Shown: positions 1 to 8,491, numbered from the stretch's first letter. The stretch is DNA of 64,000 nucleotides from JAICYJ01 sp038212095 (GCA_038212095.1 JBBQUW010000006.1:72496-136495); one strand, 5' to 3'. Translations and numbers: made by a program. The notes: a model not told the origin generated them from the sequence alone.

Positions 1-276
1 TCGCCCTGCCTGGAGAAATGCGGCTTTCGGGGTAGCCGGCACGGTCGCGAGTTCGGGCGTTCGCGGATCGTCTGGGTGACACCCGAGTGACACACGCTTC
101 GGCCCGCGGCCCAGTTAGGCGCCGGCGCACGACCGGGTCGAATGGACGGGGGGCCTTCGTCGCACATCTTTCCCTGCGTGAGGCCGAGCGCCGCCAGGCA
201 TAGGCCACCATCGGCCGCTCTCGAGTCACTTCTCTACTCGCGAGCGGCCGGGCAGTCCACCGGTTCCCTGTGCTTG

Positions 277-840
277 TTAGGGGCCGCTGACGACGGCGAT
301 GGTGAGGGTGCTTGTGTAGGTGCCGGCGAAGGTGCTGGCGGGGATGCTGACGGCGACGGTGGGGGTGATGGTGAAGTTGCCTTGGCCGGTGTTTACGGCG
401 GAGTTGAAGAATTTGACCGCGGCGGGTGCGGTGGATGCGGCGGGGATGGTGACGGGGTAGGTGATGGCGTTTGTGGGGTTGGTGCAGGTGCCGGTGGCGC
501 AGGCTGAGGTGATTGAGGTGATGGTGGATGCGGTGGTGGCGAGGGTGTGTGTGCCGCTGTTGAAGGTGGTGGAGGTGATGGTGGTGTTCCAGCCGCTGCC
601 GCTGCCGGTCTGGTCGTTGACGGCGAGTGCGGCGGTGTAGGTGGGGGCCTGGTCAGTGCCGTTGAGGGTGGCAGTGACGGTGGGTGCGGCCGACGTGGTG
701 AGGCTGAGTGACCCGGCGGAGATGGTCGCGGTGGCGGTCGCTGTGGCAGCAGACGAGGGCGCGACGCTGGTCGCGGCGCAGATCGCAGCCAGGCTGACTA
801 CCACGCCAAGTCGGCGGGCCTTGAGGAGCGAGCGGTTCAT
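277..840 (-). CDS. secreted WxL-like domain protein
   Basis: A 187-residue secreted protein. I start it at the ATG ending at 840, which has AAGGA upstream and is followed at once by a signal peptide (basic MNRSLLKARR, hydrophobic core, Ala-rich cleavage region near residue 31). The rest is a Thr/Ser/Ala-rich beta-type domain with GSGWN at about residue 81, two cysteines about six residues apart, and a terminal YTSTLTIxxxSGP. The same domain closes the protein encoded at 1020-2210. Its layout resembles the Firmicute WxL domain (an early GW motif and a late Y...LT(W) motif) that binds peptidoglycan, but here the first motif reads WNT and the second Trp is replaced by Ile. Role in surface attachment is inferred. 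Divergent from the other two surface genes. Confidence 0.8.
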   Translation of the reverse strand: MNRSLLKARRLGVVVSLAAICAATSVAPSSAATATATATISAGSLSLTTSAAPTVTATLNGTDQAPTYTAALAVNDQTGSGSGWNTTITSTTFNSGTHTLATTASTITSITSACATGTCTNPTNAITYPVTIPAASTAPAAVKFFNSAVNTGQGNFTITPTVAVSIPASTFAGTYTSTLTIAVVSGP

Positions 841-1019
841 AAAGACATTCCTTAATAGAGGGGGTACGAGGGGTGCGTCGCTGCGATAGGCAGCTGAGGC
901 GCGCCTGAATACATCATCGGCGGGGCGGCCGTGTGCCTGGATGCCCCGGGCGGGGGGTTCACCGTCGCTCAAGAAACGGGGCGGGTTGCCGATAGGAGGC
1001 GGGTCGGCTGCACCCCTTC
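841..1019. promoter_or_regulatory. divergent intergenic region of the surface locus
   Basis: A 179-base region separates the two divergent secreted-protein genes and must carry both promoters. It is GC-rich, with the SD-like AGGAGG about 20 bases before the rightward ATG at 1020. I see no clear -35/-10 pair and no convincing riboswitch core. Confidence 0.4.
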
Positions 1020-2210
1020 ATGATCCACTTCTCACCCCATTTTTCTCGCTGGCTGTTGGTCGCGCTTGTCGCGCTGACGGCGCTTGGAGGTGTGTCCTCC
1101 GCGCAGGCGGGGGTGGTGGTCAACAACACGCTTGAGGGTGGCACGAACGGCTCCACGCTTTCGGTCGCCAACTCGGGGGGTGCGAGCGGCTCACCGTTTG
1201 ATGTCGTCACGATTGGCACGGGCGCGACGTTTGTGTTTGATACCGCTCGAGCCGCGCATGGAGCGAAGGCCGCCAAGATCTCTACCGGCTCGACCGCGGC
1301 GCTGGCGGACGCCCAGTGGACTGGCACGCTTGGAAACCAGACCGAGATCTGGGGTCGCATCTACGTCTACCTCACCGCACTTCCAGCCGCCCCCATCAAC
1401 ATCATCACGATCAGTAACGGCCCGACGGTGGAGGGCAGCGTGAACGTCACCGCAGCGGGCAAGGTCGCGATCGTTGATGGCGCCTCGGGTACCGCCACCG
1501 GCACCGTCACGGTCGGCACCAATCAGTGGGTGCGGATCGGGTTTCACCTGCTTGCAAACGGCAACAACGGCGCGGTTGACGCGAAGCTGTTCAACACGAT
1601 GGACGCCACCAGCTCCTCAGACAGCGTTTCCATCGCAAGCGCCTCAACCAGCCAGAAGTTCACGACCTATGGGCTTGGCCTCACGACTGCGAGGGCGAAC
1701 GTGACGGCGTTTTGGGTCGATGACCTGCAAATCAACAACACCGGCTGGCCGGGGCCAAGCGGCGGCACCCTCACCGCCACTACCAGCGCTACGCCCAGCG
1801 TCTCGGCGACGCTCAACGGCACTAACCAGACACCAAGTTTCACGCTGCCGATCACGCTCAGCGACCTCACCGGCACCGGCAACGGCTGGAACCTCGCCAT
1901 CACCTCCACCCAGTATGACAGCGGAGTCCCCAAGCACTACACGCTCCCGACCAGCGCATCCCAGGTCACGGCAGTCTCATCCACCTGCACGATCCAAGTC
2001 TGCACCAACCCCACCAACGCCATCACCTACCCCGTCGGTGTCCCTGCCGCGTCAACCGCGCCCGCCGCGGTGAAGTTCTTCAACGCCGCGATCGCGACCG
2101 GCATGGGCAGCTTCACCGCTACACCCACCATCACCGTCACGATCCCCGCAAACAGCTACGCCGCCAGCTACACCAGCACCCTCACTATTTCCATCACCAG
2201 CGGCCCCTAA
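1020..2210 (+). CDS. secreted jelly-roll protein with C-terminal WxL-like domain
   Basis: A 396-residue secreted protein. Signal peptide at residues 1-31 (ends SSAQAG). Residues 32 to about 240 look like a concanavalin/LamG-type jelly-roll fold: alternating strands, EIWGRIYVYL, WVRIGFHLL and the closing VDDLQINN. This fold often binds polysaccharide. From about 245 it carries the same domain as the protein encoded at 277-840, here with the exact W-x-L pattern in GNGWNLAI and the ending YTSTLTISITSGP. The two C-terminal domains match through long stretches, including CTNPTNAITYPV and ASTAPAAVKFFN. The ATG lacks a close SD. Only 16 bases separate it from the DUF916-like gene, so the two are probably co-transcribed. 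Ligand unknown. Confidence 0.82.
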   Translation: MIHFSPHFSRWLLVALVALTALGGVSSAQAGVVVNNTLEGGTNGSTLSVANSGGASGSPFDVVTIGTGATFVFDTARAAHGAKAAKISTGSTAALADAQWTGTLGNQTEIWGRIYVYLTALPAAPINIITISNGPTVEGSVNVTAAGKVAIVDGASGTATGTVTVGTNQWVRIGFHLLANGNNGAVDAKLFNTMDATSSSDSVSIASASTSQKFTTYGLGLTTARANVTAFWVDDLQINNTGWPGPSGGTLTATTSATPSVSATLNGTNQTPSFTLPITLSDLTGTGNGWNLAITSTQYDSGVPKHYTLPTSASQVTAVSSTCTIQVCTNPTNAITYPVGVPAASTAPAAVKFFNAAIATGMGSFTATPTITVTIPANSYAASYTSTLTISITSGP

Positions 2211-2226
2211 CCGCAAGGAACCCCAG

Positions 2227-3258
2227 ATGCGTACTCTCAGCCCCACCCGCGTTCTCCCCAAGCTCATCACGCTGCTCGTCGTAACGCAGTCGCTGTTCGC
2301 ATCAACCGCACACGCGGCACCTGCCCAAGCCGTCTTTGGCCTCGCACCCGACCATGCTGCTCCGGGCGTCCCCCATGACTTCTCCTACTACGTCTTCACC
2401 GCCCAGCCCGGCCAGACCCTCACAAGCACCATCCGCATCACAAATGTCGGCCACCGCGCAGGCATCGCCGACCTCGCGCCTGTCGACGCCACCACCGGGC
2501 AGACCAGCGGCACCATCTACCAAAGCCAAGCCGCACCCCGGATCGTCGTCGCCACCTGGATCAGCTTCACCCCCAACCAGATCCACCTCAACCCCGGCCA
2601 AAGCCGCCTCATCACCTTCCACGTCCACGTCCCCACAGACGCCATGCCAGGCCAATACGTCGGCGCAATCAGCGCCCAAAACCCGAAACTCGCAACCCAA
2701 AGCACAAGCAGCAACGGATCATCGATCCACATCAACATCCGCCTCGTCGTAGCAGACGCCATCCAAATCAACATCCCCGGCCCCGCCACCCACCAATTCA
2801 ACATCGGCGGGATCCACGCAGGCGGATACAGCGGATACCAAATCCTCTACACCCACCTCACAAACACCGGAAACATGCTCGAAAAACCCGGCCTCGCCCT
2901 CACCATCACCGACACCAACAACCACACCGTTCAACACCACGTCACCCAACTCGACACCTTCCTGCCCCACACCACCATCAACTACCCCACCTACATCACC
3001 GGCCACCTCTTGCCACCTGGCACCTACAACGCGCACCTCACCCTCACCTACGACAACCACACCACCACCTACAACCACCCCTTCACCATCACCACACGCC
3101 AAGCAGCCCAAGTCTTCCACGGAACCCAGCCGCTCACATCCCACACCCCACAGGCAAGCAAAAGCCTCACCTACCTACTCACCGGCGCCCTCGCGGCAGC
3201 AGTACTCGCACTCATGACCCTCACCGCCATCACCCTCAAACGCCGCACCAGTGTCTAG
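2227..3258 (+). CDS. DUF916-like membrane-anchored surface protein
   Basis: A 343-residue protein with a signal peptide (to about residue 28, THAAPAQA), an extracellular part of two immunoglobulin-like regions and a C-terminal membrane helix (about 314-336, LTGALAAAVLALMTLTAITL) followed by the basic stop KRRTSV. The first region fits the DUF916 pattern seen beside WxL genes in Firmicutes: PGQTLTSTIRITN, an ATTGQTSGTIY segment, then LNPGQSRLITFHVHVP and MPGQYVGAI. The second region (about 175-290) is like the partner DUF3324 domain. In Firmicutes such proteins are thought to hold WxL proteins at the wall. Here it lies directly after a WxL-like gene, with the SD AAGGAA ahead of the ATG. Family assignment is by pattern, not by search. 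Confidence 0.75.
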   Translation: MRTLSPTRVLPKLITLLVVTQSLFASTAHAAPAQAVFGLAPDHAAPGVPHDFSYYVFTAQPGQTLTSTIRITNVGHRAGIADLAPVDATTGQTSGTIYQSQAAPRIVVATWISFTPNQIHLNPGQSRLITFHVHVPTDAMPGQYVGAISAQNPKLATQSTSSNGSSIHINIRLVVADAIQINIPGPATHQFNIGGIHAGGYSGYQILYTHLTNTGNMLEKPGLALTITDTNNHTVQHHVTQLDTFLPHTTINYPTYITGHLLPPGTYNAHLTLTYDNHTTTYNHPFTITTRQAAQVFHGTQPLTSHTPQASKSLTYLLTGALAAAVLALMTLTAITLKRRTSV

Positions 3259-3664
3259 CCAAGCCCAGCCCACCGCGCCGGACGATCAAGCGTTCATGAA
3301 TCCCCCATCCCCCCAAACGACCTCCCGGTTCCTGCTGCTCAGCAACCATGGCCACGCCCTGGTCGCGATCGCCGAAGACCCCGACACGCGCATCCGCGAC
3401 ATCGCCCTGCGGGTCGGCATCACCGAACGAGCCGCGCAAACGATCGTCAACGCCCTAGCCCACGCTGGCTACATCAAACGGACTCGAGTCGGCCGGCGAA
3501 ACACCTACACCCTCGATCACCAAAAACCACTCCGCCACCCCACCCTCGCCCAAAGCAACGTCGGCTCGCTCCTATCAGCTCTCCTGCCATCGAAGGGCCA
3601 AGCAACCGATGCTGCCCTACCGGGTCGCCGGGAGCGACCAACGACTGGCAGTAGCGACCGATAG
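3251..3664 (+). CDS. small winged-helix DNA-binding protein
   Basis: A 137-residue protein that starts with GTG overlapping the stop of the DUF916-like gene by 8 bases, so translation is probably coupled. A later ATG at 3296 is possible. Residues 24-80 form a MarR/ArsR-like winged helix: a first helix with LLSNHGHALVAIAE, the helix-turn-helix IRDIALRVGITERAAQTIVNAL, and a wing of GYIKRTRVGRRNTYTL. The C-terminal 50 residues are polar and probably disordered. It is likely the local regulator of the surface locus, though nothing in the sequence shows its operator. It ends 5 bases before the convergent integrase gene. Confidence 0.7.
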   Translation: MSSQAQPTAPDDQAFMNPPSPQTTSRFLLLSNHGHALVAIAEDPDTRIRDIALRVGITERAAQTIVNALAHAGYIKRTRVGRRNTYTLDHQKPLRHPTLAQSNVGSLLSALLPSKGQATDAALPGRRERPTTGSSDR

Positions 3665-3668
3665 CGGC

Positions 3669-4859
3669 CTACTCGTGGTTGAGCGAGACGTCCGGCGGTT
3701 TTTTGGGTTCGTTCTCTCGTTCGGCCTTGCCATCTCCCCCCGTCGCCATGACCGGGGCAAGCTTGTCGAGGAAGTCTGCGTCGGGTGCGTCGTCGGGGAG
3801 GAGGTGGACGTAGGTGGCGAGCGTGAAGGCGGGGGAGTGGTGGCCGAGCCAGTGCTGTACTTGTTTGGCGTTTGCGCCGTGTCGGAACAGGATCGTGGCG
3901 CAGGTGTGGCGGAGGGTGTGCCAGCCCGCCCAGGGCACGCCGGCCGCTTTGGCGGCGGGCTTCAGTACTCGAGATGAGAGGTTGCTCGGGTTGTGGGGCG
4001 TGCCGCTGCGGGTGGGCCACACGAGCGCCGCGTCGTGTGCGTCGCTGGCGTTCTTGCGGCGCTCCCACAACGCGCGGGTCATGTTGGGCGTGAGTGGGAT
4101 CGAGCGTCGGCCGTAGCGGGACTTCGGGGGGGCGAAGGTGTTGGCGTACCAGCGCCGTTTGACGTTGACCCGTTGCTTGCCGAAGTCGACGTCTGCCCAT
4201 CGCACGGCGATCGCCTCGCCGATCCGCATGCCGGTGTGTGCGACGAACGCGACGAACGGTCGCCACTCTGCGTCGGTGTGGTCGATCAGCCTGCGCAGCT
4301 CGGGCTCGGTGAGCGCCTTGGCCTGCTCGACATCGCCCTCCTCTGTGGTGCGGAGCATGCCCGCGATCCGGACGCCGGCCGATGGGTTGGATCGGATCAG
4401 GCCCTCCTCGAATGCGGTCGCAAACAGGGCTCGTACCGGCGCGACTGCGAGCCGGACGGTGTTCGGGCTGAGGCCTAGGTCGGAGATCATCTTTACGAAC
4501 GCTTTGATGTCGCGCGGTTCGATCTCGGCCAGGTGGCGCTTGCCGAAGTGGGGGATCGCGTGGCGCTCCAGTGCTCGCCGGTAGTCGACGATGGTCGCCG
4601 GCCGAACACCGTTGGACGTCCTGCCCTGGTAGGTGTCGATCCACTGCCGGGCGTACCCGTCAAACGCGATCCGGGCCTGTTCACGGTACTCGCCGCGGCG
4701 AACGTCGGTCGTGAGCGCCGACTTCATGGCGCGTGCCTCGGCCAGCGTGGCTGCGGAGCGTTGCCGGACTCTGCCATCCGGGCCGCGGAAGCGGGTCACG
4801 TAGCGGCTACCGCGCTTGTAGACGCCGCGGGTCGTTGTCGGCACGAGCGGCGCGCTCAT
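3669..4859 (-). CDS. tyrosine-type site-specific integrase
   Basis: A 396-residue phage-type integrase. I start it at the ATG ending at 4859 (MSAPLVPTTTRGVYKRG); the frame is open 35 codons further up, but that stretch is low-complexity. The N-terminal arm-binding region includes VYKRGSRYVTRFRGPDG, and a core-binding SAM-like domain lies at about 65-160. The catalytic domain keeps the Arg in HTGMRIGEA, the HTLRH box, the GH of LGHHSP and the tyrosine nucleophile in LATYVHL, so it should be active. It is the last gene of a leftward five-gene run (7589 to 3669) that looks like a small integrative element. No flanking att repeat or tRNA is visible on this side. Confidence 0.92.
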   Translation of the reverse strand: MSAPLVPTTTRGVYKRGSRYVTRFRGPDGRVRQRSAATLAEARAMKSALTTDVRRGEYREQARIAFDGYARQWIDTYQGRTSNGVRPATIVDYRRALERHAIPHFGKRHLAEIEPRDIKAFVKMISDLGLSPNTVRLAVAPVRALFATAFEEGLIRSNPSAGVRIAGMLRTTEEGDVEQAKALTEPELRRLIDHTDAEWRPFVAFVAHTGMRIGEAIAVRWADVDFGKQRVNVKRRWYANTFAPPKSRYGRRSIPLTPNMTRALWERRKNASDAHDAALVWPTRSGTPHNPSNLSSRVLKPAAKAAGVPWAGWHTLRHTCATILFRHGANAKQVQHWLGHHSPAFTLATYVHLLPDDAPDADFLDKLAPVMATGGDGKAERENEPKKPPDVSLNHE

Positions 4860-5003
4860 CGCCGCAGCTCGTGGCTGTAGGGTGATTGGTGCATCTGAAC
4901 CTCCACTTGTTCGGGTGCCGGGCCCCGGCCGTTGACGCGGTGCGGGGCCGCTCTGTTCCGGCAACTCTACCCGGCTGTGACCGTGGAATCAACTATTCGC
5001 TGG

Positions 5004-5345
5004 TCACCCTTTGAAACGTCTATCCATGGGGACTTGCCCACTGGGTGTCACGCGGGTGTCACTCGCGCGGCGTTGAGTCATCGCCGTTGGGAGTGCTTCC
5101 ACCTCAGCCCGCAGCACCAGCGTGCGGGCGCCCTCCTTGTAACGGGTGAGCCGGCGGGAGGAGAGGAGGTCGTCCACTCGCTGGCGCTTGCATCGGAGCC
5201 ACTCTGCGGCCTCTGGGATGGTCAGGTAGGTTGAATCGGTGGATATGGTGTCCAAGTAGGGCGCAAGGGCCGCCGCGAGGCATGCGAGTGCCTCTGGCGA
5301 CTCTGCGACGGCTCGGGCGACCGCACAAGGGGTGATCGAAACCAT
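5004..5345 (-). CDS. HTH (excisionase-like) DNA-binding protein
   Basis: A 113-residue protein, with start chosen at the ATG ending at 5345 because AAGGAG lies 11 bases upstream (5357-5362). The C-terminal half holds an HTH_17/MerR-like domain: YLTIPEAAEWLRCKRQRVDDLLSSRRLTRYKEG, then a strand pair LVLRAEVEA. This is the usual form of excisionases and element regulators. It lies between the helicase gene and the integrase gene on the same strand, so a role in excision or directionality is plausible. The N-terminal 45 residues are Ala/Pro-rich and unassigned. Confidence 0.72.
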   Translation of the reverse strand: MVSITPCAVARAVAESPEALACLAAALAPYLDTISTDSTYLTIPEAAEWLRCKRQRVDDLLSSRRLTRYKEGARTLVLRAEVEALPTAMTQRRASDTRVTPSGQVPMDRRFKG

Positions 5346-5453
5346 GGCCCGGATATCTCCTTCGACGCTCAAGCGCTTTACGCCCAACTCGGCCTAGCGC
5401 CACAACAGTCGAGCAGCTCGGGTAGTCGCATTACCGCGGCTGCTGAGGCCTTC

Positions 5454-7118
5454 TCACTCATCGCCGCCGGCGATCTGCGTGTGGGACACGTCTCCGCCGT
5501 CGAGCGGCAACTGCATGGCCCCATCGACGGTGGCGTCGAACGCTGTCACGATCGCGTTTATGAAGGCGGCCTCGGCCGTCTCCACGCCGCTTGCTGCGGT
5601 CAAACCCGCGACACCCGCGACATCGACACAACCATGCGGGTTCCCGGGGCTTTCCGAACCCGCGACAACGGGGGTCGTGTCGCGGGTTGAAGAGGTGCCG
5701 TTTCCTGCGTAACCATGCGGTTTGTCGCGGGTGTCGCGGGTTGGGGCTGTAACACTGGGGAGGTAACGTTGAAACGCGTCCTCCAACGGTGCCCGGAAGT
5801 AGCCTTTCCGGCTCCCGTCCGGCGTGCGTATGTCGCGGCTCTTGCAGTCGAACCCGCGCAGCGTCCGCGCCAACCTCTCGGCACCCAGCGGCTTGCCATA
5901 CCAGTCGCCCCAGGGCGCCTCCTCCAACCCGTGCAACCCTGTCAGCAGGTCGGCGGTTGTCGCCCGCTCCGGATCTGCCAGGCCCGCCAGTACCGTTCGC
6001 ACGTCGGCGAGCAGCCTGACAGCGGTGGAGTCGCCGCCGGCATCCTCGGGTGATCCGGTGCCCAGCGCGACCGCCGCCGCGCGGGCACGCGCCGGCCACT
6101 CTCCGCCGGCCAAGTCTGCGATGGCGATCAATGGCTCCCACGCCTCCTCGGCGCGGTCGGTGATCTCCACCGGCATCGTCGGCCGGGCATCGCGCAGGGT
6201 GTTGAGCGCGGCGGATGCCCAGGATGCCAGCCCCGCGTGAAGCTCGCTGGCCGGTCCCTCGACGTCGCGCCGGCGGAACCGCTCCACCTGCTCGGACGCC
6301 TTGCGTCGCCGCAACCTGATCGGGATCGCCCGGTCAGCCACCGTATCCGGCAGGGTGCCGATGCCTGCTAGAGCCTTGGCGCCGAACACCTCGAACTCCT
6401 GCAACTCCTGCCGCGGGCCGACGCATCGTGGTACCCGCGTGCCACGCTGGAATCCAGCGTTCAGCAGCGCACGCAGCCCTTCGTGCTCCTTGGCGCCGTT
6501 GCCCTTGCCTGCGAAGATCGCATCCACCTCGTCCAACAGCAGCGACGGCTGATCCTTGGTGAGGACCCGGTAAACGACCGCCTCCGACGGCGTCACCACC
6601 CGCCACGGCGAGCGCACCAGCAACGCCAAAACGTCCAGCAGCCGACTCTTGCCCGATCGCTTCTCGACACTATGCACATGCAGGTACGGGGTGACGTCAG
6701 CTGCATCGATCGCGTGGGTGTGGGCGACCCACAACACCGCGGCCACCACCTGATGGTCGCTGGCGAACACCACGAACCGCCGCGCCAGCTCCTCCACCAG
6801 ACTGAGCACTTCAGCGAGCGACACAGCGCGCGCATCCGACCGTGGCTGGCCACGGTCGACCACTGTTAGCGAGGCCGGCGAGGGCGCAGTGTCCAGCATC
6901 GCCACCACATCGCCGCCGCAACGAATGCAGATGCCGCCCAGTTCCCCGCCCACCATCTCGCGAACCACTACGTCCTGCCCACTGCCGCACGCCAAACACC
7001 CGACCGCCACCCCGCCCGGCCGCAGGAGATCCGTACCAACGTGATAGAGCCGGTCCACCGCCAAGCCACGCGCGTTCGCAACCCGCACCAACTGCTCGAT
7101 CGTCCGTGGCCGACTCAC
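5454..7118 (-). CDS. DUF3631-type primase/helicase-like ATPase
   Basis: About 554 residues from the GTG ending at 7118, which overlaps the stop of the upstream small gene (GTGA). The frame also opens at a TTG at 7130. An N-terminal zinc-ribbon-like part has CLAC and CIRC pairs (about residues 38-85). An AAA-type core follows, with HVHSVEKRSGKSRLLD as Walker A, LLLDEVDAIF as Walker B and FGAKALAGIG in the sensor region. The DUF3631 part follows (IPIRLRRRKASE, then the C-terminal GWYGKPLGAERLARTLR-like winged helix, ending GYFRAPLEDAF). Such proteins sit in actinobacterial integrative elements and are thought to act in element DNA replication. The last 90 residues are low-complexity. Confidence 0.85.
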   Translation of the reverse strand: MSRPRTIEQLVRVANARGLAVDRLYHVGTDLLRPGGVAVGCLACGSGQDVVVREMVGGELGGICIRCGGDVVAMLDTAPSPASLTVVDRGQPRSDARAVSLAEVLSLVEELARRFVVFASDHQVVAAVLWVAHTHAIDAADVTPYLHVHSVEKRSGKSRLLDVLALLVRSPWRVVTPSEAVVYRVLTKDQPSLLLDEVDAIFAGKGNGAKEHEGLRALLNAGFQRGTRVPRCVGPRQELQEFEVFGAKALAGIGTLPDTVADRAIPIRLRRRKASEQVERFRRRDVEGPASELHAGLASWASAALNTLRDARPTMPVEITDRAEEAWEPLIAIADLAGGEWPARARAAAVALGTGSPEDAGGDSTAVRLLADVRTVLAGLADPERATTADLLTGLHGLEEAPWGDWYGKPLGAERLARTLRGFDCKSRDIRTPDGSRKGYFRAPLEDAFQRYLPSVTAPTRDTRDKPHGYAGNGTSSTRDTTPVVAGSESPGNPHGCVDVAGVAGLTAASGVETAEAAFINAIVTAFDATVDGAMQLPLDGGDVSHTQIAGGDE

Positions 7119-7354
7119 GCCGCCGCCCAACGCTGCTCCAGGCGGACGTCCCAGACTGCCGCGCCTAGTATCCGCATCGGGCGGCCAGGAGCTCTACGAA
7201 GCCAGGTCAAGGAGCGCTCGTGGGCCTGCCCGCCCGGGCTTATGGTGGAGACCCACTCCTCGCCGCCGAGCCAACCAGAAATCCCTGCGACGGTGATACG
7301 AACGAGCGCTTCATCGTCCGCGACGTGGATGGCGTACAGGCTAGTCTGGGTCAT
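7115..7354 (-). CDS. small hypothetical protein of the integrative element
   Basis: A 79-residue protein of no family I recognise. It is probably real: its ATG lies inside the end of the upstream HTH gene (14-base overlap) and its TGA overlaps the GTG of the helicase gene, a spacing typical of coupled operons. It begins with TSLYAIHVADDEALVRITVAGI, a likely beta-rich start, and has a basic C-terminal half. No membrane segment or cysteine motif. Confidence 0.5.
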   Translation of the reverse strand: MTQTSLYAIHVADDEALVRITVAGISGWLGGEEWVSTISPGGQAHERSLTWLRRAPGRPMRILGAAVWDVRLEQRWAAA

Positions 7355-7589
7355 GCGCGGGCGCTTCCGCGTTCGGTGCCGGGGAGCTCGGGTTCACAGC
7401 CGAGCTCTCGGCGTTTCTAGGGGCAGTAAGAGCTAGGACGTCCACGTCGCGGTACCGAACGGTGCGATGCCCGAGCACGATCCGCGGGAGCCGGCCGCTC
7501 GCGGCCAAGTGACGTACGTAGCGGGTCGATACCGACAGCGCCTCGGCCACGCCTTGGGGCGTCAACAGCGTTCCGGATTCGGCGTCCAT
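7341..7589 (-). CDS. HTH_17 / excisionase-family DNA-binding protein
   Basis: An 82-residue protein starting at the ATG ending at 7589. It carries one MerR-like winged HTH: LLTPQGVAEALSVSTRYVRHLAASGRLPRIVLGHRTVRYRDVDVLAL. This is the standard layout of small excisionases that recognise element ends and bend DNA for recombination. It is the first gene of the leftward run toward the integrase and faces the rightward gene at 7651 across a perfect palindrome, which it or its neighbour could bind. The C-terminal tail is disordered (Pro/Ala/Asn). Confidence 0.8.
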   Translation of the reverse strand: MDAESGTLLTPQGVAEALSVSTRYVRHLAASGRLPRIVLGHRTVRYRDVDVLALTAPRNAESSAVNPSSPAPNAEAPAHDPD

Positions 7590-7599
7590 GGTTCGTTAT

Positions 7600-7623
7600 G
7601 ATACAGTGATGCACGACTGTATC
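7600..7623. promoter_or_regulatory. palindromic operator in the divergent control region
   Basis: A perfect inverted repeat: 8-base arms GATACAGT and ACTGTATC around an 8-base spacer. It starts 11 bases from the leftward HTH start (7589) and ends 27 bases before the rightward ATG at 7651. Size and place fit an operator for a homodimeric regulator that switches the element's two transcripts. The TATGATAC that includes the left arm also resembles a -10 element, so binding there would block transcription. Confidence 0.7.
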
Positions 7624-7650
7624 TCACTCCCTGCGGGAAGGTTGAAACAG

Positions 7651-8292
7651 ATGGAGCTATGCGTTAGCCGCGTTGTGCCCAAAGACGAAGCGAAGTGGAT
7701 CAAGTTCGCCGGACACGAGATGCCGAGCGAGTTCAGCATGGAGTTCGACGTGCTTGATCTACTACCCGGTTGGGAGCTCCCTAAGGGGCCGCACGTAGAT
7801 GTACCGATCCGGGACGAGCGTCCTGTCGGGACCGTGTTCGCCAGCGGATCGGTCGAGATCGGGTACCGGGGAGGTCGGCCGCTCTGCCACCGCCTCGTCG
7901 TCGATCACGGTCACGGCGGGATTCGCGGCGAAACACTCCGAGCAATTCCAATGGCCGAGTTGGTCAAGGTGGCGGTCATGATCGCGATGCGCTCCGTGAG
8001 ATCCGAACCGTCACCACTTCCCGATCAGGAGTTCGACGACTTCGTGTCAAACGTCACAACTGCGCTAGACCGTCACAGGCGCCCCCTCAACCCGAACGTC
8101 GCTGCTGCTGCGCGCATCTACCGAGAAGCGCTCGCGGTCGGTAAGAAGCCAGGGCCGACAATCGCCAAAGAGCTGCACATGACACACGCGAGCGCGCGCC
8201 GGCTGGTGCACCAAGCCCGTCTGGCGGGTCTACTCGGCGGCTCACTAGGCCAAGGCCGCCTCGGCGAGCAGACGCCTCCCCCGAGCAACTAA
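7651..8292 (+). CDS. element-encoded regulator-like protein
   Basis: About 213 residues from the ATG at 7651, chosen because GGGAAGG lies 9 bases upstream and because earlier in-frame ATGs (7588, 7609) fall inside the palindrome or overlap the divergent start. The N-terminal two thirds has no family I know, with strand-like stretches (GTVFASGSVEIGYRGGRPLCHRL). The C-terminal 50 residues look like a helix-turn-helix: VAAAARIYREALAVGKKPGPTIAKELHMTHASARRLVHQARLAGLL. Genes of this form are often divergent from the excisionase operon in actinobacterial integrative elements. I infer a DNA-binding role, possibly as the repressor of the palindrome. Confidence 0.6.
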   Translation: MELCVSRVVPKDEAKWIKFAGHEMPSEFSMEFDVLDLLPGWELPKGPHVDVPIRDERPVGTVFASGSVEIGYRGGRPLCHRLVVDHGHGGIRGETLRAIPMAELVKVAVMIAMRSVRSEPSPLPDQEFDDFVSNVTTALDRHRRPLNPNVAAAARIYREALAVGKKPGPTIAKELHMTHASARRLVHQARLAGLLGGSLGQGRLGEQTPPPSN

Positions 8293-8491
8293 GGGCACCT
8301 CCACGCAAAGGCGCTCACCGCCGCCCCGGGATCGACCAAGCCACGGCAGTCAACTTTCCCACGTCCAGGGAAGCCTCCATGGAACCGAACCGCACACCCC
8401 GAGCCGACCCGAACATGGTTATGTAAAGCCTGAGTTCCTAGACGAATGCATGCACTACGACGCCCGTACCGGACGACGGCGGGATCAGTGG

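Noticed and set aside
142..507. Gly/Asp-rich frame opposite the first WxL-like gene
   Set aside because: Low-complexity shadow of the secreted-protein gene, without start signals.
841..1019. Possible second c-di-GMP riboswitch between the divergent WxL-like genes
   Set aside because: The 3' part (GGGTTGCCGATAGGAGG) recalls the end of the other leader, but the core strings GGCAAAC and GACGCAAAGCC are absent on both strands.
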